Shown here: piece by piece, positions 6,808 through 7,329 of the stretch
Numbering within the stretch: the stretch's first letter is position 1
Layout of the letters: every line of letters starts with the position of its first letter
Assembly (NCBI GenBank): GCA_012797715.1
Contig: JAAZOO010000503.1
Span: 1 to 7,329 of the forward strand
DNA: 7,329 nt
Source of the DNA: Geobacteraceae bacterium
GTDB taxonomy: Bacteria; Desulfobacterota; Desulfuromonadia; Geobacterales; Geobacteraceae
Reading direction: 5' to 3'
Program-made: the position numbers and the translations under genes
The notes under the pieces: model-generated
What the model was told of the DNA's origin: nothing
Database searches by the model: none
What the model saw: the letters and a program-made list of their open reading frames with translations, nothing else

Positions 6808-7329
6808 TCAGATTGCCGTCATTTCCTTGATAAGTTTGACCGTCTGTTTCGCTGCATCCACCGGCTGTGTCGCCTGCTTGGAGATACCGCACACCACTTT
6901 CACGATATTGTGGTCCACTTTCTTCTCCGTCCAGACCTGGGCCTTGGGCGCAGCGATGTACACGGAGAAGGCGTTCTGGCCGGTACCCGGGCGCTCGCCG
7001 ATGATGTGGACAATGGCGCGCGGCTTGTTGGGGTCTCCGTTGGAGAAGAGTATGTCGCCGACCATGTACCCTGCTCGCACGCGGCCGCTGTTGATAATGA
7101 TGTTCTTCTTGTCAACGGTCATGCCGGCAGCCTGGAGTTCCCTTCTCAAGGCCGTGATATACGGCAGCGTATGGGCGGGATCCATGATGGAATTTGCGTT
7201 CAGGCCGTCGGATATGACAATCTGCACATCCGGTGCCTTGCCCTGCCATGAATCGCGCAGCTTCTGCAGGGTTGCCACTGACTGCTCGCTCAATTTCTCA
7301 CCGCTATCAGGACGTACGATGTAGTTTTC
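6808..7329 (-). CDS. eutC: Ethanolamine ammonia-lyase small subunit EutC (5' end outside window)
   Basis: EutC is the small subunit of ethanolamine ammonia-lyase, the adenosylcobalamin enzyme that splits ethanolamine into acetaldehyde and ammonia. The frame is open at the right edge; 173 residues are visible up to TGA 6808. Its first residues, ENYIVRPDSGEKLSEQS, include the RPDxGxxL motif, so the gene continues upstream and the TTG at 7293 is not the start. Further family marks are VQIVISDGLNANSI (normally IVIADGLSA), SGRVRAGYMVGDILF, and the strongly conserved IIGERPGTGQNAFSVYIA, which belongs to the cobalamin-binding core. A C-terminal helix (QPVDAAKQTVKLIKEM) closes the protein as usual. 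The large subunit EutB would be expected just upstream, outside the window. A terminator follows the stop, so this is likely the last gene of its transcript. Confidence 0.93.
   Translation of the reverse strand, partial: ENYIVRPDSGEKLSEQSVATLQKLRDSWQGKAPDVQIVISDGLNANSIMDPAHTLPYITALRRELQAAGMTVDKKNIIINSGRVRAGYMVGDILFSNGDPNKPRAIVHIIGERPGTGQNAFSVYIAAPKAQVWTEKKVDHNIVKVVCGISKQATQPVDAAKQTVKLIKEMTAI

Noticed and set aside
7294..7329. TTG at 7293 as the start of eutC
   Set aside because: The frame continues to the window edge and encodes the conserved RPDxGxxL motif across this point, so the gene simply enters from outside.

Overview
The window is about 58% GC by eye and almost fully coding. Every gene I can support lies on the minus strand, so the biology reads from the right-hand end to the left. 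It suggests a Gram-negative anaerobe or facultative anaerobe. The signs are ethanolamine ammonia-lyase, a FecCD-type importer with a secreted binding protein, and a MoxR/DUF58/BatD-like set. The style is reminiscent of Desulfuromonadales-type (Desulfobacterota) genomes, but that is an impression and the sequence does not prove it.

Region by region: (1) 7329-6808 is the 3' part of eutC, the small subunit of the B12-dependent ethanolamine ammonia-lyase, entering from outside the window. It is followed at 6790-6750 by a strong hairpin with a short U tract, a terminator for eutC transcription. (2) From 6684 to the left edge there are seven tightly packed genes. These are an unrecognised polytopic membrane protein (6684-5902), then a complete metal-chelate/cobalamin-type ABC importer as ATPase (5883-5122), periplasmic binding protein (5103-4066) and permease (4069-3038). 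After them come a MoxR AAA+ ATPase (3027-2005), a DUF58 protein with a von Willebrand-like MIDAS motif (2000-1122), and an exported BatD-like protein that runs off the left edge (1107-1). Gaps are about 20 bases or less and one junction is an ATGA overlap, so this looks like one operon.

How the genes may work together: the importer should bring a corrinoid, heme or metal-siderophore complex through the inner membrane. Its position just downstream of eutC, whose enzyme needs adenosylcobalamin, makes a corrinoid attractive but unproven. MoxR, DUF58 and BatD-like proteins form a well-known AAA+/VWA envelope partnership thought to act as a chaperone or metal-insertion machine. The unusual point is that this trio is joined without a break to a chelate importer and a new membrane protein. 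The exported last protein also has an N-terminal part resembling a subtilase prodomain ahead of its BatD-like part. I found no RNA genes, CRISPR arrays, insertion sequences or convincing plus-strand genes.
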